Shown here piece by piece: positions 1-5,538 of a stretch of DNA of 6,185 nt. The DNA is from Prevotella sp. (GTDB lineage Bacteria; Bacteroidota; Bacteroidia; Bacteroidales; Dysgonomonadaceae). Every line of letters begins with the position of its first letter. Within the stretch, counting starts at the first letter, position 1. The notes beneath the pieces are model-generated. The model saw only the letters and a program-made list of their open reading frames with translations. It had not been told where the DNA came from and made no database searches. Made by a program: the position numbers and the translations under genes. The stretch spans positions 1 to 6,185 of the forward strand of contig JAISES010000411.1 of the NCBI GenBank assembly GCA_031263965.1, given 5' to 3'.

Positions 1-471
1 AATGTGCAGAGTTCATTACTTTTTATTGCTACGGGATTTGTGGCTTTAGTCGCTATGGTTGCATCCCTGATATTTCCCGAACGCTCACTTTTTGGTATTA
101 TCGTTTTGTTTCTTATACCAATTGGAATTATATATGCCAATATTGATTTCTCCCAGGCGTATTTCAGGTATCTTAATACAGGTGTAATGATTATATTTCT
201 CTTGCTGTTTCTGAATGGCTATTATAAGGCAACCAGCGATTTATGCGGGGTAAATACTGTATTCGCAGAGCGGGAGTTATATATCGCAGAGCAGAAGAAC
301 AAAGGCATAGACTCTGTTGTTTTTACAAAGGCGATGCCTGCAATTAATGAGAAAAAATATTTTATCTGGGATCTGACCGGTGATCCGAATGGTTGGACAA
401 ATAAAGCATATGCCCGTTTTTACGGGCTTAAATCCGTAAATTTGGTTGTAAATAAAAAAGAAGAGAATTAA
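1..471 (+). CDS. C-terminal part of polytopic membrane protein, DUF6056-like (5' end outside window)
   Basis: The reading frame is open to the window edge (an Asn codon precedes the GTG at 4), so this is the C-terminal 156 residues of a longer protein and the GTG need not be a start. Three hydrophobic segments are visible, at about residues 3-22, 29-46 and 58-72 counted from that GTG. A soluble tail of about 80 residues follows. The segment after the first helix reads PERSLFG, and the tail ends in a WTNKAYARFYGLKSV motif. This layout, an ER(S/A)-type motif between helices and a terminal W-N-x-A-x-x-(Y/F)-Y-G-L-K-S, matches what I recall of DUF6056 proteins, multi-pass membrane proteins of Bacteroidetes often placed near glycan genes and suspected to be GT-C-like; their function is not established. 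The stop codon TAA shares its last base with the ATG of the following permease gene, so the two are probably co-transcribed. The family assignment is moderately sure, and the membrane topology more so. Confidence 0.6.
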   Translation, partial: NVQSSLLFIATGFVALVAMVASLIFPERSLFGIIVLFLIPIGIIYANIDFSQAYFRYLNTGVMIIFLLLFLNGYYKATSDLCGVNTVFAERELYIAEQKNKGIDSVVFTKAMPAINEKKYFIWDLTGDPNGWTNKAYARFYGLKSVNLVVNKKEEN

Positions 472-1298
472 TGGAGTTTTTCGATCTCTTGTCATATACT
501 TTTTTCCGGAATGCATTGCTTGGCAGCCTTTTTGCCTGTATCGCATGCGGAATTATCGGGTCTTATGTTGTAGTCCGCAGATTGGTTTTTATCAGTGGAG
601 GGATTACTCATGCTTCATTGGGTGGCATTGGTATGGGATTCTATTTCGGTTGGAATCCGATTTTATCTGCGATGATTTTTTCTATCCTGTCGGCTTTTGG
701 TATCGAATGGCTATCATCCAGGCAAGGGGTGCGCGAGGATTCTGCAATCGGTTCTTTCTGGTCGCTGGGCATGGCTGTGGGTATAATATTTATATATCTC
801 AAGCCGGGATTCGCTCCTGATTTATCCGACTATCTATTTGGAAATATCCTGACTATAACGATTCCCGATATTGTATATCTGGCTATTCTATCTTTGGTTT
901 TGATTATTGTTTTTGCACTATTCGGACGACAAATACTATTCGCTGCTTTTGATCCTGATTTTGCAAAGACCCGCAATCTTCCCGTCAACCTGATTAAATA
1001 TGCAATGATGATGGGAATTGCCGTCACTATTGTTTTGTCTATCCGCCTTGTCGGGATTGTATTATTGATGTCGATACTTACAGTACCTCAAATGACGGCT
1101 AACCTGTTCACATCCAATTTTGTAAAGATGATCCTTCTGTCTGTCGCGATCGGCTTCTCCGGCTGTATTGCAGGATTGTTCCTATCAGCTATTTTAGATG
1201 TTCCGTCAGGAGTGTTCATTATTTTTACCCAGATAGTGGTCTTTCTGTTATCAAGATGGGGAGTACGGTTAGCACAGAAAAGACGAGCTTATAGTTAA
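471..1298 (+). CDS. Metal-ion ABC transporter permease, ABC-3 family (ZnuB/MntB/TroC type)
   Basis: This is a complete 275-residue inner-membrane permease, a normal length for the ABC-3 family. It forms the translocation channel for zinc, manganese or iron, with an ATPase and an extracytoplasmic binding lipoprotein as partners. Family signatures are clear: RRLVFISGGITHASLGGIG at 36-54, YLFGNILT at 121-128, DPDFAKTRNLPV at 161-172 (the D-x-x-x-A region), LVGIVLLMSILTVPQMTAN at 193-211, and PSGVFIIF at 245-252. About eight hydrophobic helices span the protein, which ends in a basic tail (KRR). The ATG overlaps the previous stop by one base (TAATG), which suggests translational coupling, and no Shine-Dalgarno is visible. 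The ATPase and binding-protein genes are not in the window, and the metal cannot be told from the sequence. The family is sure; choosing between ZnuB and MntB would be a guess, so no symbol is given. Confidence 0.93.
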   Translation: MEFFDLLSYTFFRNALLGSLFACIACGIIGSYVVVRRLVFISGGITHASLGGIGMGFYFGWNPILSAMIFSILSAFGIEWLSSRQGVREDSAIGSFWSLGMAVGIIFIYLKPGFAPDLSDYLFGNILTITIPDIVYLAILSLVLIIVFALFGRQILFAAFDPDFAKTRNLPVNLIKYAMMMGIAVTIVLSIRLVGIVLLMSILTVPQMTANLFTSNFVKMILLSVAIGFSGCIAGLFLSAILDVPSGVFIIFTQIVVFLLSRWGVRLAQKRRAYS

Positions 1299-1300
1299 AA

Positions 1301-1348
1301 AACTGCTCACTGCCACTGTTGACTGTTCACTGCTAACTGTTCACTGCT
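1301..1348. repeat. Array of 14-bp direct repeats between two convergent genes
   Basis: Three 14-bp units are visible: AACTGCTCACTGCC (1301-1314), GACTGTTCACTGCT (1321-1334) and AACTGTTCACTGCT (1335-1348). A 6-bp partial unit (ACTGTT) sits between the first and second. The last two copies differ by one base. The array begins two bases after the permease stop and ends at the base before the stop of the YjjB-like gene. All units point the same way, so it is not a hairpin, and no terminator-like stem with a T-run was found here. Similar ACTGTTCACTG strings are, to my knowledge, scattered between genes in Bacteroidetes genomes; no function is known to me. Confidence 0.8.
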
Positions 1349-1858
1349 TTAGCCTTTCCCTATCACATCTTTTAGCGAGATGTTTTTTACGCTTGATTTT
1401 CTGAACAATAACGCACCGATGCAAATACCAATGGCCAATGTGAAAAGCAGCGACATGGTAAGCATCAGGTTATGCGACATTTCTATCAGTATACGGGGAT
1501 TTTCTTCTACTGTCGGCAGGTCTGTGATCTTTATTCCGGCAAGCATTGTTTTGTAGGCAAACATGCCCGGTATCATAGTAATGCAGGCAGGCATGGTGAA
1601 TACAACAGGCGGACTATCTACTTTATGTGCGGCATATATTCCTGCCAACCCAATTAATACCGATCCGGCAAGAGTGGCGGTTATCAGTCCGAAGTCGAGC
1701 TGAATCAAAATAAAACGGATGCAATGCCCCATTCCTCCCAGCAATCCGGCAACCCAGAGGAGACGTTTCGGCGAGCCAAACAAGATAGCCCAGCATAAGC
1801 CTACGACAAAAGCTATCCCGAAATCGCGCGCTATGTTTAATAATGTAAGTTCTTCCAT
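1349..1858 (-). CDS. ThrE_2/YjjB-type threonine/serine exporter-family membrane protein
   Basis: This is a 169-residue inner-membrane protein with hydrophobic segments at about 12-28, 33-53, 57-77, 84-103 and 128-152. Its size, helix pattern and the central VVFTMPACITMIPGMFAYK stretch (85-103, with the conserved P-x(5)-IPG-x(3)-Y) fit the C-terminal half of ThrE, found as the separate small protein YjjB (ThrE_2, formerly DUF3815). In E. coli, YjjB works with YjjP (ThrE_1, formerly DUF1212), and the pair has been linked to organic-acid (succinate) export; ThrE of Corynebacterium exports threonine and serine. No YjjP-like gene is next to it here: the gene on its 5' side encodes an unrelated two-TM protein. 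It is the last gene of the minus-strand block and its stop codon touches the 14-bp repeat array. The ATG at 1858 is preceded by an A/T-rich stretch typical of Bacteroidetes starts. The family is fairly sure; the substrate is unknown. Confidence 0.82.
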   Translation of the reverse strand: MEELTLLNIARDFGIAFVVGLCWAILFGSPKRLLWVAGLLGGMGHCIRFILIQLDFGLITATLAGSVLIGLAGIYAAHKVDSPPVVFTMPACITMIPGMFAYKTMLAGIKITDLPTVEENPRILIEMSHNLMLTMSLLFTLAIGICIGALLFRKSSVKNISLKDVIGKG

Positions 1859-1936
1859 ATTTATTTTGAAATAAGATAGATAAGTAACAAAAGTGACGAT
1901 TTTCTATTTACTTTTCCGATACTCTGAAGAACTTCT

Positions 1937-2584
1937 TTATTTTTTGTTATTGCCCTGCGCTTTTCCGGCTTTGAGTTTCGTTCTCACCCATCCAATCACG
2001 CCGAACACCAGGCATAAGACCACAAGCACATACATGATCCGGGATGCGTAAAAATCGCCTCCTTTTCTGAAGTTCACATCAGACCGGTCTATTTTTTTTT
2101 CGAAAAGGAGTTCGCCGTTCACTGTCAGTTTGAAGACTTCTACCTCCCGGTTGTCCTGTTTCATGAACCGTTTCAGTTTCTTAAAGATATTTCCGCTTTG
2201 CATCTCCTCCAATTCGGGAGTGTAAACTTTTGCTTCGATATTGTCTCCGGACGAAATCTCATCTGTAAATTCATTTACTCCGTTGACTATCACCGGCAAA
2301 CTGAGATTAAAATCTTCACCTTCCGGTTTTATAAAATTGTAACGATTTATTACGCGGCCATGTTCGAGTATCTGCCTTTCCATAACCTCTTCTACAACCC
2401 ATTTTTGGGTAGTATAATCTTTTTCTGTACGTTGATGGCCGGTATCTTCATCGAATACGCCTGAAAATAAAAGAACAGGAATCAGTATCAGAGTGAATAT
2501 GCATATAACATAAATAATGATTCGCCGTTTCGGAGGTAGTTTCCTGAACGAATTGATAAAATCAGTGTCGTTTCTTTTTTCCAT
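1937..2584 (-). CDS. Conserved-looking two-TM protein of unknown function
   Basis: I do not recognise this 215-residue protein. It has a basic cytoplasmic N-terminus (KLPPKRR), a first membrane helix at about 22-42, a hydrophilic domain of about 140 residues (43-181) and a second helix at about 182-200, followed by a basic tail (RTKLKAGK). Positive charges flank both helices on the same side, so the middle domain is predicted to face the periplasm. That domain is rich in charged residues and alternating beta-like stretches (LSLPVIVNGVNEF, VEVFKLTVNGELLFEKK), consistent with a small beta-rich fold; there is no cysteine pair or catalytic motif. It lies 48 bp downstream of the short aminotransferase and 78 bp upstream of the YjjB-like gene, on the same strand, so it may be co-transcribed with either. 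A run of nine A residues on the coding strand (2100-2092) encodes part of E162-I165; slippage there would remove the second helix. Confidence 0.72.
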   Translation of the reverse strand: MEKRNDTDFINSFRKLPPKRRIIIYVICIFTLILIPVLLFSGVFDEDTGHQRTEKDYTTQKWVVEEVMERQILEHGRVINRYNFIKPEGEDFNLSLPVIVNGVNEFTDEISSGDNIEAKVYTPELEEMQSGNIFKKLKRFMKQDNREVEVFKLTVNGELLFEKKIDRSDVNFRKGGDFYASRIMYVLVVLCLVFGVIGWVRTKLKAGKAQGNNKK

Positions 2585-2604
2585 AGAATTTTTATTTCAA
2601 TTTA

Positions 2605-2627
2605 TTATTGTGTTGTTTATTGTGTTG
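2605..2627. repeat. Short tandem duplication upstream of the two-TM gene
   Basis: The 11-mer TTATTGTGTTG occurs twice with a 12-bp period (2605-2615 and 2617-2627), within the 48-bp gap between the short aminotransferase stop and the next start. The gap is A/T-rich and shows no convincing promoter. The repeat is clear in the sequence, but in such low-complexity DNA it may be a simple replication-slippage duplication. Confidence 0.5.
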
Positions 2628-2632
2628 CGTAT

Positions 2633-3586
2633 CTAACTGTAAATCACATCCACAATCCGCTTCATATCCTCTTCGTCATACCTGTGGTCGCAAGGTAAGG
2701 GCAGGAGATAGTTTACTATTTTATATTCAGCCGAATCCTTTTCAACCAGATCCAATGTTGCTTTCCAATAAGTAGAGATATAAATCTTATTTTTTATCAG
2801 TTTTTTTCTCAGCTCCGGATTTTCCGAATAGAACATATAGCTAAGCGGACAGGTACCGGCCGGAAAATCATCATATTCAAATTGATTATCTTTTCCCAAA
2901 ACGGAATGCAGGTATCTGAAATTCTTTATCTGCCTCTCTTTCAGGTTTTCGTAATCGATATTCCTTAACAGGGCCTCACCCAGATCAGACATCCTTTTGA
3001 TTGGCTGGTCGATGAGGCTATTGCAATAATTGAGATAGTCCTGATAAGCAGCATTTGCACTTCCATCTTCTATGCGTTTCATCAGGTGTGTCATATGTGG
3101 AATCGCCATGTCTTTCTCAAAATCCTCATCAAGCAAGGTATCTGTATATAGATAAGCTCCGTCCGGCAACCCGAAGAATTTACGCGGAGAATATATCGTA
3201 TCTATTCCCTGAAAAGGTTTTGAGAAAAAGGCGTGTGTATTGTCTACAATTAATTGCTTGCCAAATCGTTTTACCAGACTTTCAACGGTATTGCACTTTA
3301 TACCGTAAATATCTGAATAGAAAAATACTTCCTCTTTACTTAATTCTTTGCTGAATATGGGATCAATCTTTGAATCCACCGAATAAAACTCATATTCGAT
3401 TCCCAGTTTCTTCATCGGTTCCCAAATCACTTCCGAATCGAGACAGGGGATATATATTTTTTTATACCTCTTTGCCCTCAATATATATTCGAGACAGTTT
3501 CGCGCCGTATTCAGTTGTACAGCCTCTTTATGGTAATGCTCTCCTTTACGGAGTTGAAGCTCAAAAAAACCTCCTATTTCTTTCAT
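2633..3586 (-). CDS. Short divergent PLP-dependent aminotransferase-fold protein (DegT-like) of a glycan cluster
   Basis: This is a 317-residue protein with the large-domain layout of fold-type I PLP enzymes but about 50 residues shorter than typical DegT/DnrJ/EryC1/StrS aminotransferases. LIVDNTHAFF (112-121) aligns by eye with VIYDAAHAFA of the DegT enzyme encoded two genes upstream: D115 would bind the pyridine nitrogen of PLP and H118 would stack on the ring. YSPRKFFGLPDGAYLY (132-147) matches the lysine-loop region, making K136 the probable Schiff-base lysine. An early ARNCLEYIL segment (28-36) occupies the place of the phosphate-binding SNGTLAL motif but lacks the usual S-G-T, and the C-terminal small domain is compact. 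It starts 2 bp after the WbqC stop, so the two are very likely translated from one message and act together. The substrate is unknown; it could be a sugar aminotransferase, another PLP reaction, or a member that has lost activity. The fold is fairly sure, the reaction is not. Confidence 0.75.
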   Translation of the reverse strand: MKEIGGFFELQLRKGEHYHKEAVQLNTARNCLEYILRAKRYKKIYIPCLDSEVIWEPMKKLGIEYEFYSVDSKIDPIFSKELSKEEVFFYSDIYGIKCNTVESLVKRFGKQLIVDNTHAFFSKPFQGIDTIYSPRKFFGLPDGAYLYTDTLLDEDFEKDMAIPHMTHLMKRIEDGSANAAYQDYLNYCNSLIDQPIKRMSDLGEALLRNIDYENLKERQIKNFRYLHSVLGKDNQFEYDDFPAGTCPLSYMFYSENPELRKKLIKNKIYISTYWKATLDLVEKDSAEYKIVNYLLPLPCDHRYDEEDMKRIVDVIYS

Positions 3587-3588
3587 AT

Positions 3589-4344
3589 TTAATCGGCCCC
3601 ACCTAGCCTCCCCAAAGGGGAGGTTAATTCCCCCTTGGGGGTTAGGGGGCTTATTAATTTATAATTTTCCAGCATTTCTTTTATCTTGTCCACCGGATTA
3701 AACATCATGACGTCTAAAATAGACAACCAGGGTACAAATTCATTCGCAAACTGCTTATATTCTATCGGGTCAGATGCAACGAAATTTAATTTAATATTTT
3801 CTTTCCCGAAATCAGTGACCGAATATAATTCCCTGCCACCTGTTGCATTGTAATATTCTGTCGCTCCTAATGCCTTGCAAATGGCAATCACCTTGTCCTG
3901 GCCTTTCAGCGAATGGTCAATATCAACTGTGGACGAAATAATGATCTCTGTTCCAATATGCATATAATCGCATATTTTCACGATGGAATGGTAAACATAA
4001 CCAAACAGATTATGATCATCATAGTTAATAATCTCTTCTATCAACGGCATCACATCATTGAAATAAGGCGCCTTACGATATGACTCCCTGATCTGGTTCT
4101 GTAGTTTTTTTTTGTCAAAACCAACTGATACCGAGCGATCCCGGATATCCAGATAATCCGAATCTTTTTCTACCGGAATGGTAATCAAGGCATCCTTGCC
4201 GTTTTGGAGGATGCGGTTGCGATTGATCCAGCCTTTTTTCGTGAATTGTATATTGTCGTATATCACGTATTTATCAACTGCATTCAACAATTGAAAATAT
4301 CCGATATACGGCAGGAAATAAGGCTGCATTATTCCTAGTTTCAT
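3589..4344 (-). CDS. WbqC-family protein of surface-polysaccharide synthesis, with a repeat-encoded C-terminal tail
   Basis: This 251-residue protein has clear WbqC-family (PF08889) marks: the N-terminal MQPYFLPYIGYFQL (6-19), YDNIQFTKKGWINRNRI (29-45), YYNATGGRELY (164-174) and PWLSILDVMMFN (205-216). WbqC-like proteins are cytoplasmic and found in O-antigen and capsule clusters; their reaction is not firmly established to my knowledge, and a part in modifying amino sugars is only an inference from their neighbours. The conserved body ends near residue 231. The remaining tail, about residues 232-251 (SPLTPKGEL then TSPLGRLGGAD), is encoded by a GC-rich palindromic repeat and is unlike the rest of the protein. 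The gene lies 75 bp after the DegT aminotransferase, with another inverted repeat in that gap, and 2 bp before the short aminotransferase. A coding-strand A9 tract (4113-4105) encodes K78-K80. Confidence 0.9.
   Translation of the reverse strand: MKLGIMQPYFLPYIGYFQLLNAVDKYVIYDNIQFTKKGWINRNRILQNGKDALITIPVEKDSDYLDIRDRSVSVGFDKKKLQNQIRESYRKAPYFNDVMPLIEEIINYDDHNLFGYVYHSIVKICDYMHIGTEIIISSTVDIDHSLKGQDKVIAICKALGATEYYNATGGRELYSVTDFGKENIKLNFVASDPIEYKQFANEFVPWLSILDVMMFNPVDKIKEMLENYKLISPLTPKGELTSPLGRLGGAD
3596..3650. repeat. GC-rich double-palindrome repeat inserted in the 3' end of the WbqC gene
   Basis: Two adjacent perfect hairpins stand out from the A/T-rich surroundings: CCTCCCC (3607-3613) with GGGGAGG (3617-3623), loop AAA; and CCCCC (3630-3634) with GGGGG (3637-3641), loop TT. 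Outer flanks GGCCCC (3595-3600) and GGGGGC (3645-3650) can partly pair as well. I know closely similar strings, GCCCCCTAACCCCC and CCTCCCCTTTGGGGAGG, as a common interspersed intergenic repeat in Bacteroidetes genomes. Here it lies in the WbqC frame and supplies its tail, ending shortly before the stop and the next gene's ATG. In the message the hairpins would lie just before the short aminotransferase start, where they could affect its translation or message stability. Confidence 0.8.
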
Positions 4345-4355
4345 AGTTAAAAATT

Positions 4356-4435
4356 AGCTGTTAGCTGTTGGTTTTTAGCTTTTAGCCGTTAGCAGCGCGA
4401 AGCGAGAAAAAGCTAAAAGCTAATGGCTAACAGCT
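4356..4435. repeat. Long imperfect inverted repeat between the DegT and WbqC genes
   Basis: A 28-nt left arm (4356-4383, beginning AGCTGTTAGC) pairs with a 28-nt right arm (4408-4435, ending GCTAACAGCT) at 24 of 28 positions, around a 24-nt loop (4384-4407) that contains AGCGCGAAGCGAG. The right arm reaches into the DegT coding sequence and encodes its last four residues and TAG stop. On the minus strand the stem is followed within three bases by a T5 run (4353-4349) and then the WbqC ATG, so it resembles a terminator or attenuator hairpin placed inside the operon. All four arm differences are transitions that would be G-U pairs in a plus-strand RNA and A-C mismatches in the operon message. 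Confidence 0.75.
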
Positions 4436-5538
4436 TTTATTAATTTACATATCTTTTCCACATCGTCAAATTCCAGATTGGCATACATCGGCAGGCATAC
4501 AATTTCTTTAGATACTTGGGCAGCCATAGGTAAGTTACTCACACCGGCCGACGGTAACCCCCTATAGGTCGGGAAATCGCTGATCAACGGATAAAAATAA
4601 CGTCGTCCAAAAACGTCATATTCCTGTAATTTGAAATACAGCTCATCGCGTGACATGCCATACTCCGAGGTGTTGATACGTACAGGATAATACGGATAAG
4701 TGTGTTCTATGCCTTTGGCTACTTCCATAACAGTGATGCCTTGTATATTTTTCAGGTGAGAATCATATCGTTTAGCCAGTTCGAGACGCTTAGCGATGTA
4801 GCTGTCTACATATTTAAGTTGTAAAGAGCCGTACGCCGCCTGTAATTCATTCATCTTGGCATTGATGCCCGGCTCTATAACAGTGGTTTCATCCTTGAAT
4901 CCGAAGTTCTTAAGCAAGTCGATGCGTTGCTTTGTCTTCTCATCCTGACAAACAATAGCGCCTCCTTCAATCGTATTATAAACCTTCGTTGCATGGAAAC
5001 TGAGAATCGACAAATCGCCCCAATTCATCACGGATTGTCCATCTTTTTTTACGGCAAAGGCATGCGCGGCATCATAAATCACACGTAATCCGTATACATC
5101 AGCTATACGTTGTATTTCCTCCACATCACACGGGTTCCCATATACGTGCACAGGCATAATAGCCGTTGTCTGCGGAGTAATGGCGGCTTCTATCTTCTTA
5201 GGATCAATATTATAATATTGATCCTCTATATCTACGAAGACAGGCTTAATATTATTCCACCACAAGGAGTGAGTGGTAGCTACAAAACTAAACGGTGTGG
5301 TAATAACTTCTCCTGTAATTCTCAAAGCCTGCAATGCAGTAATCAGGGCCAGCGTTCCGTTCGAAAAAACAGATATATACTTAACACCCAGATATTCTGC
5401 CAGTTCTTTTTCGAACTGCACATGAAAAGGGCCGTTGTTTGTCAGCCACTTATTATCCCAGATCTTTTGCAGATAAGGAATAAATTCATCCAGTGGAGGA
5501 AGCGCCGGTTGTGTTACGGTTATTATTTTTTTACTCAT
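4420..5538 (-). CDS. DegT/DnrJ/EryC1/StrS nucleotide-sugar aminotransferase (VioA-like)
   Basis: This is a complete 372-residue PLP enzyme of normal family length. It would transfer an amino group, usually from glutamate, to a keto-deoxysugar carried on a nucleotide, in the cytoplasm. Landmarks: WLTNNGPFHVQFEKELAEYLG (31-51); SNGTLALITAL (59-69), which binds the cofactor phosphate; TTPFSFVATTHS (80-91); YDAAHAF (155-161), with D156 for the pyridine nitrogen and H159 for ring stacking; SFHATKVYNTIEGGA (180-194), with K185 as the Schiff-base lysine; and GINAKMNELQAA (224-235). The WLTNNG and FHATK(V/L)xxTIEGGA signatures resemble, from memory, VioA, which makes dTDP-4-amino-4,6-dideoxyglucose, and also FdtB/QdtB-type 3-aminotransferases; I cannot separate these by eye. 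The ATG overlaps the glycosyltransferase stop as ATGA, so the genes are coupled. The C-terminal AVSH and stop come from an inverted repeat, and a perfect 26-bp palindrome spans codons 105-113. Confidence 0.93.
   Translation of the reverse strand: MSKKIITVTQPALPPLDEFIPYLQKIWDNKWLTNNGPFHVQFEKELAEYLGVKYISVFSNGTLALITALQALRITGEVITTPFSFVATTHSLWWNNIKPVFVDIEDQYYNIDPKKIEAAITPQTTAIMPVHVYGNPCDVEEIQRIADVYGLRVIYDAAHAFAVKKDGQSVMNWGDLSILSFHATKVYNTIEGGAIVCQDEKTKQRIDLLKNFGFKDETTVIEPGINAKMNELQAAYGSLQLKYVDSYIAKRLELAKRYDSHLKNIQGITVMEVAKGIEHTYPYYPVRINTSEYGMSRDELYFKLQEYDVFGRRYFYPLISDFPTYRGLPSAGVSNLPMAAQVSKEIVCLPMYANLEFDDVEKICKLIKAVSH
5200..5225. repeat. Perfect 26-bp palindrome inside the DegT aminotransferase gene
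   Basis: The half-site AGGATCAATATTA (5200-5212) is followed at once by its exact reverse complement, TAATATTGATCCT (5213-5225), with no spacer and no mismatch. It encodes the end of E105 through P113 (EDQYYNIDP) of the aminotransferase. In RNA it could form a stem of about 11 pairs with a 4-nt loop. It may be a chance result of the YYNIDP codons or a protein-binding site; nothing in the window tells which. Confidence 0.7.

Noticed and set aside
4..6. GTG as the start of the first gene
   Set aside because: The frame is open before it and the family is much longer, so the gene is cut by the window edge.
277..546. 89-codon open frame on the minus strand
   Set aside because: It is antisense to the DUF6056-like gene and the permease start, and its composition looks like a random translation of those genes.
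1301..1348. Possible CRISPR-like array of short direct repeats
   Set aside because: The units are 14 bp and nearly back to back, with no spacers of regular length and no cas genes in the window.
1859..1936. Promoter for the YjjB-like gene in the 78-bp gap
   Set aside because: A TTTG and a TA-rich box are present on the minus strand, but their spacing of about 14 bp does not fit the Bacteroidetes -33/-7 arrangement and the TAnnTTTG box is absent. Only a GAAG-AA-CTTC mini-hairpin was seen besides, too small to be a terminator.
3055..3606. Two plus-strand open frames (99 and 78 codons) opposite the short aminotransferase
   Set aside because: They are antisense to a gene with identifiable PLP-site residues and show no domain of their own.
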